6,556 nt of DNA from CAITNQ01 sp041661365 (lineage in GTDB: Bacteria > Latescibacterota > UBA2968 > UBA8231), in the NCBI GenBank assembly GCA_041661365.1, contig JBAZUN010000360.1, positions 1 through 6,556 on the forward strand, in the 5' to 3' direction. Both the position numbers and the translations under genes were made by a program. A model generated the notes under the pieces. The model was not told the DNA's origin, did not search any database, and saw only the letters and a program-made list of their open reading frames with translations. This document shows, piece by piece, positions 5,122 through 6,556 of this stretch. Numbering within the stretch: position 1 is the stretch's first letter; every line of letters begins with the position of its first letter.

Positions 5122-5865
5122 CTACTTCAGGATCCCGACCATGTCGACCACCGAGGGGCGTGGCCCCCTCCCTCCGAGAACCCTGAACCGTTCCATGTGG
5201 ATCTTCTCAGGGCTACCGTTGGCACTGTAGGCAATCCGACCCGAAGCAGCAACGTGGTGGTTGAGATCCAGGTCAAAGGCGGCTTTGACCACGTCCCACA
5301 GGCTTGGCTCGAAGTAACACGGGATCTTCCGCTTGGTGACGTTGTCGACGATGGAGAACCGAGGCTGAGATCCGCTCCACAGGACGGCCATCTTCCCCTC
5401 GATGGTGCCCAGATCGACGTAGCCCCGCCTGGTGGCAGGTGCCACCGCACCGGCGGCCACCGTCACCTCCTCCTGGGCACCGTTCCGACCGAACCTGACC
5501 GCACTCAAATCGCCGTTGCTCTCGGTGACCATCGAGGCCAAGGCACGCAGCCGCTCGCCGGCTCTGGGAGTGAAGTGCACCGGCGGTGGGGTACCGAGCC
5601 GCAAGGCCCGGACGCCGTCCTGGACTACGGTGATCACCTGCTCCCCCTCCTCGGGAGACAGTTGCTCCGGGTCGGGGTTCAGATGCAGGACGATGCTACC
5701 GCTGTCGACCGACACCAGCCAGTCGATGGGTTGGTCCCGATCGCCGGCCGCAGCGACAGATCTGGCCACTTCGGCGGCCATGTCGACGAACGCCTTGTAG
5801 GCCGCCTGGAAGCACTTCGCGGTGATCCTGCGGCCCTCGAGCTTGAGGGTCAGATGATCGGCCAT
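5122..5865 (-). CDS. Uncharacterised 247-aa protein, probable partner of the PIN protein
   Basis: ATG at 5865 is preceded by AAGGAGGG at a good distance, the best Shine-Dalgarno in the window. An open frame extends 67 codons further upstream but lacks such a site. I do not recognise a named family. Residues 1-63 form an alpha/beta unit: a strand (HLTLKLEG), a long helix (ITAKCFQAAYKAFVDMAAEV) and WLVSVDSGSIVLHLNP. A helical section follows (72-117, EEGEQVITVVQDGVRALRL). Residues 149-230 look like a small beta-barrel: YVDLGTIEGKMAVLW, RFSIVDNVTKRKIPCYF, the helix SLWDVVKAAFDLDL, HHVAASGRIAYSANG and IHMERFRVL. That order resembles an OB-fold, which would suit nucleic-acid or protein binding; this is inference. 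The stop abuts the PIN gene start. The pair may be a TA-like module whose antitoxin is unusually large. Confidence 0.8.
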   Translation of the reverse strand: MADHLTLKLEGRRITAKCFQAAYKAFVDMAAEVARSVAAAGDRDQPIDWLVSVDSGSIVLHLNPDPEQLSPEEGEQVITVVQDGVRALRLGTPPPVHFTPRAGERLRALASMVTESNGDLSAVRFGRNGAQEEVTVAAGAVAPATRRGYVDLGTIEGKMAVLWSGSQPRFSIVDNVTKRKIPCYFEPSLWDVVKAAFDLDLNHHVAASGRIAYSANGSPEKIHMERFRVLGGRGPRPSVVDMVGILK

Positions 5866-5913
5866 GGGGGGACCCTCCTTGGAGGCATGGCGATGTGGTG
5901 CTGGACTGCCCTG

Positions 5914-5942
5914 AAGATACCATGGCCAGCGGGTACCGACAA
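5914..5942 (-). promoter_or_regulatory. Candidate promoter of the 247-aa/PIN operon
   Basis: On the minus strand TTGTCG (5942-5937) and TATCTT (5919-5914) are separated by 17 bp and match the consensus at 4/6 each. The start point would lie about 40 bp upstream of the strong Shine-Dalgarno site. It falls between the gene and the inferred end of the second IS91 relic, so the operon probably kept its own promoter. Confidence 0.35.
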
Positions 5943-5992
5943 CGGGCCGGAGGTGAACCTGATGCCGGTAGCCATGAGGCGGGGGGCCATCG

Positions 5993-6461
5993 AGCAGGAG
6001 CGCTGGATAGCGGGCAGGCGCCTGAGGGATAGGACGCATAAAGGGCCCCCGGGCGCGGCGGAGCAAGGGGCATGCGGGCTGACGGCCCGGTTGGTGGGGG
6101 GACGTAGGTGTCCTGGAGGGGGCCTGGGGGGCGACAGACCCCGGCAGCGAAGTCGAGCTCGGGCTCGGAGGCGAGGTGGGCCGGGACGGTGGGCGGAGTA
6201 CGGCAGTCCAGACCTACCCCGTCCAGGCAGGCGCGCACGGAGTCGGGATCGGTGAGCGCAGCGATGATCCGCAGGGGGCTGCCGCAGGTGGGACACTTCA
6301 GGTCGACGCGGAACACCCGGGCCAGCAGTTGAGCCCAGGCCAGACGGCAGGGATCCCTGCCTGAAGCGGGAGCGCCGCCGGAACGCGCCGCGGCCATCGG
6401 CGGCACAAGCTGGCCGCGGTCGGCGGCATGCGGCGCCAGCTCGCCGTGGTAGCGGACTAGT
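5993..6461 (-). mobile_element. IS91-family element relic, copy 2
   Basis: This is a second, independent IS91-type fragment in the same orientation as the first. It contains the C-terminal third of the transposase and then a 3' segment with the motif at 6028-6044, which shares 14 of 17 bases with 3740-3756 in copy 1. A perfect palindrome CAGGCGCCTG lies at 6015-6024, just beyond the motif, where the origin hairpin of such elements would be. The right limit near 6461 is a junction with an IS630-like sequence. The left limit is inferred from the spacing seen in copy 1. Confidence 0.6.
6143..6461 (-). pseudogene. IS91-family transposase C-terminal fragment (copy 2)
   Basis: In one frame the minus strand reads LVRYHGELAPHAADRGQLVP, then CRLAWAQLLARVFRVDLKCP with TCGSPLRIIAALTDPDSVRA, and finally PELDFAA. 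These are the C-terminal blocks of IS91 transposases, including the CPxCG motif missing from copy 1. No stop follows DFAA, so the frame runs on; the original stop was lost. Upstream of LVRYHG the frame is interrupted by TGA seven codons before that motif, where homology ends. The shared motif RYHGxLAPHAxDRxQxVP shows the two copies are related but not pieces of one gene. Confidence 0.82.
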
Positions 6462-6483
6462 ATATCGTTTCAATAAAAGGTGA

Positions 6484-6556
6484 TCATTGCGCAGTGAGCC
6501 GGTCGAGGTTCTTCCATCGGAAAACGACGGGGGTTTGGTTGAGTTCCTCGACGCCA
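6484..6556 (-). CDS. 3' end of a transposase-like gene, perhaps IS630 family (5' truncated by window)
   Basis: The minus strand enters the window in frame and gives GVEELNQTPVVFRWKNLDRL then TAQ and TGA (6484-6486). The pattern N-Q-x-P-x-x-F-R-W followed by a short basic tail resembles the C-terminal ends of IS630-type transposases, from memory. The AT-rich stretch behind the stop (TTTCAATAAAAGG at 6469-6481 on the plus strand) would be the element tip, and TATA at 6463-6466 contains the TA target used by this family. Only 23 residues are visible, so the family call is tentative. Confidence 0.4.
   Translation of the reverse strand, partial: GVEELNQTPVVFRWKNLDRLTAQ

Noticed and set aside
4795..6255. 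Plus-strand open frame of about 486 codons
   Set aside because: It runs antisense through the PIN gene, the 247-aa gene and an IS91 relic, all with good support on the minus strand. No motif or ribosome site supports it.
1..6556. tRNA, rRNA, CRISPR array or riboswitch
   Set aside because: I saw no cloverleaf, rRNA-like stretch, regularly spaced repeats or recognisable riboswitch core on either strand.

Overview
The window is GC-rich bacterial DNA with ordinary gene structure: Shine-Dalgarno sites, GTG/ATG starts, tightly packed genes and sigma70-like promoters. The species cannot be named. The left end pairs a protein with calcium-loop (FG-GAP/VCBS-type) repeats with the tail of a 'KVLAAGR' TIM-barrel-like protein. 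To its right are many toxin-antitoxin (TA) modules and IS91-type transposon relics. From memory, this mix fits Chloroflexi, Actinobacteria, Planctomycetes or a related uncultured lineage.

Left block (1-1712, + strand) is a chromosomal-looking operon. It holds the 3' end of an unnamed gene, a 432-aa FG-GAP-repeat protein overlapping it by GTGA, and a 73-aa two-helix membrane protein.

Middle block (1713-3817, + strand) is a TA zone. An intact VapB-VapC pair (1968-2547) lies between two copies of an 85-bp exact direct repeat, which is the last 26 codons of the membrane-protein gene plus a few bases. Next, a near-consensus promoter in an AT-rich island precedes a dead Phd-PIN pair: the antitoxin has a one-base frameshift and the toxin has lost its catalytic centre. 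A DUF433-type orphan antitoxin-like gene follows, and its C-terminus appears to be replaced by the end of an IS91-type element.

Right block (3705-6556, - strand) contains two separate, decayed IS91-family transposase copies in the same orientation (3959-4534 and 6143-6461). Each keeps a similar motif near its 3' end. Between them lies a well-preserved two-gene operon: an unrecognised 247-aa protein (5122-5865, strong Shine-Dalgarno) followed at once by a PIN-domain protein with all acidic residues (4627-5115). This is the best candidate for an undescribed system; its order and coupling resemble a TA module, but the first protein is much larger than usual antitoxins. At the right edge the second IS91 relic is cut by what looks like the 3' end of an IS630-like transposase gene.

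Overall the region reads as a stable operon followed by a hotspot where TA cassettes and rolling-circle IS elements have accumulated and partly decayed.
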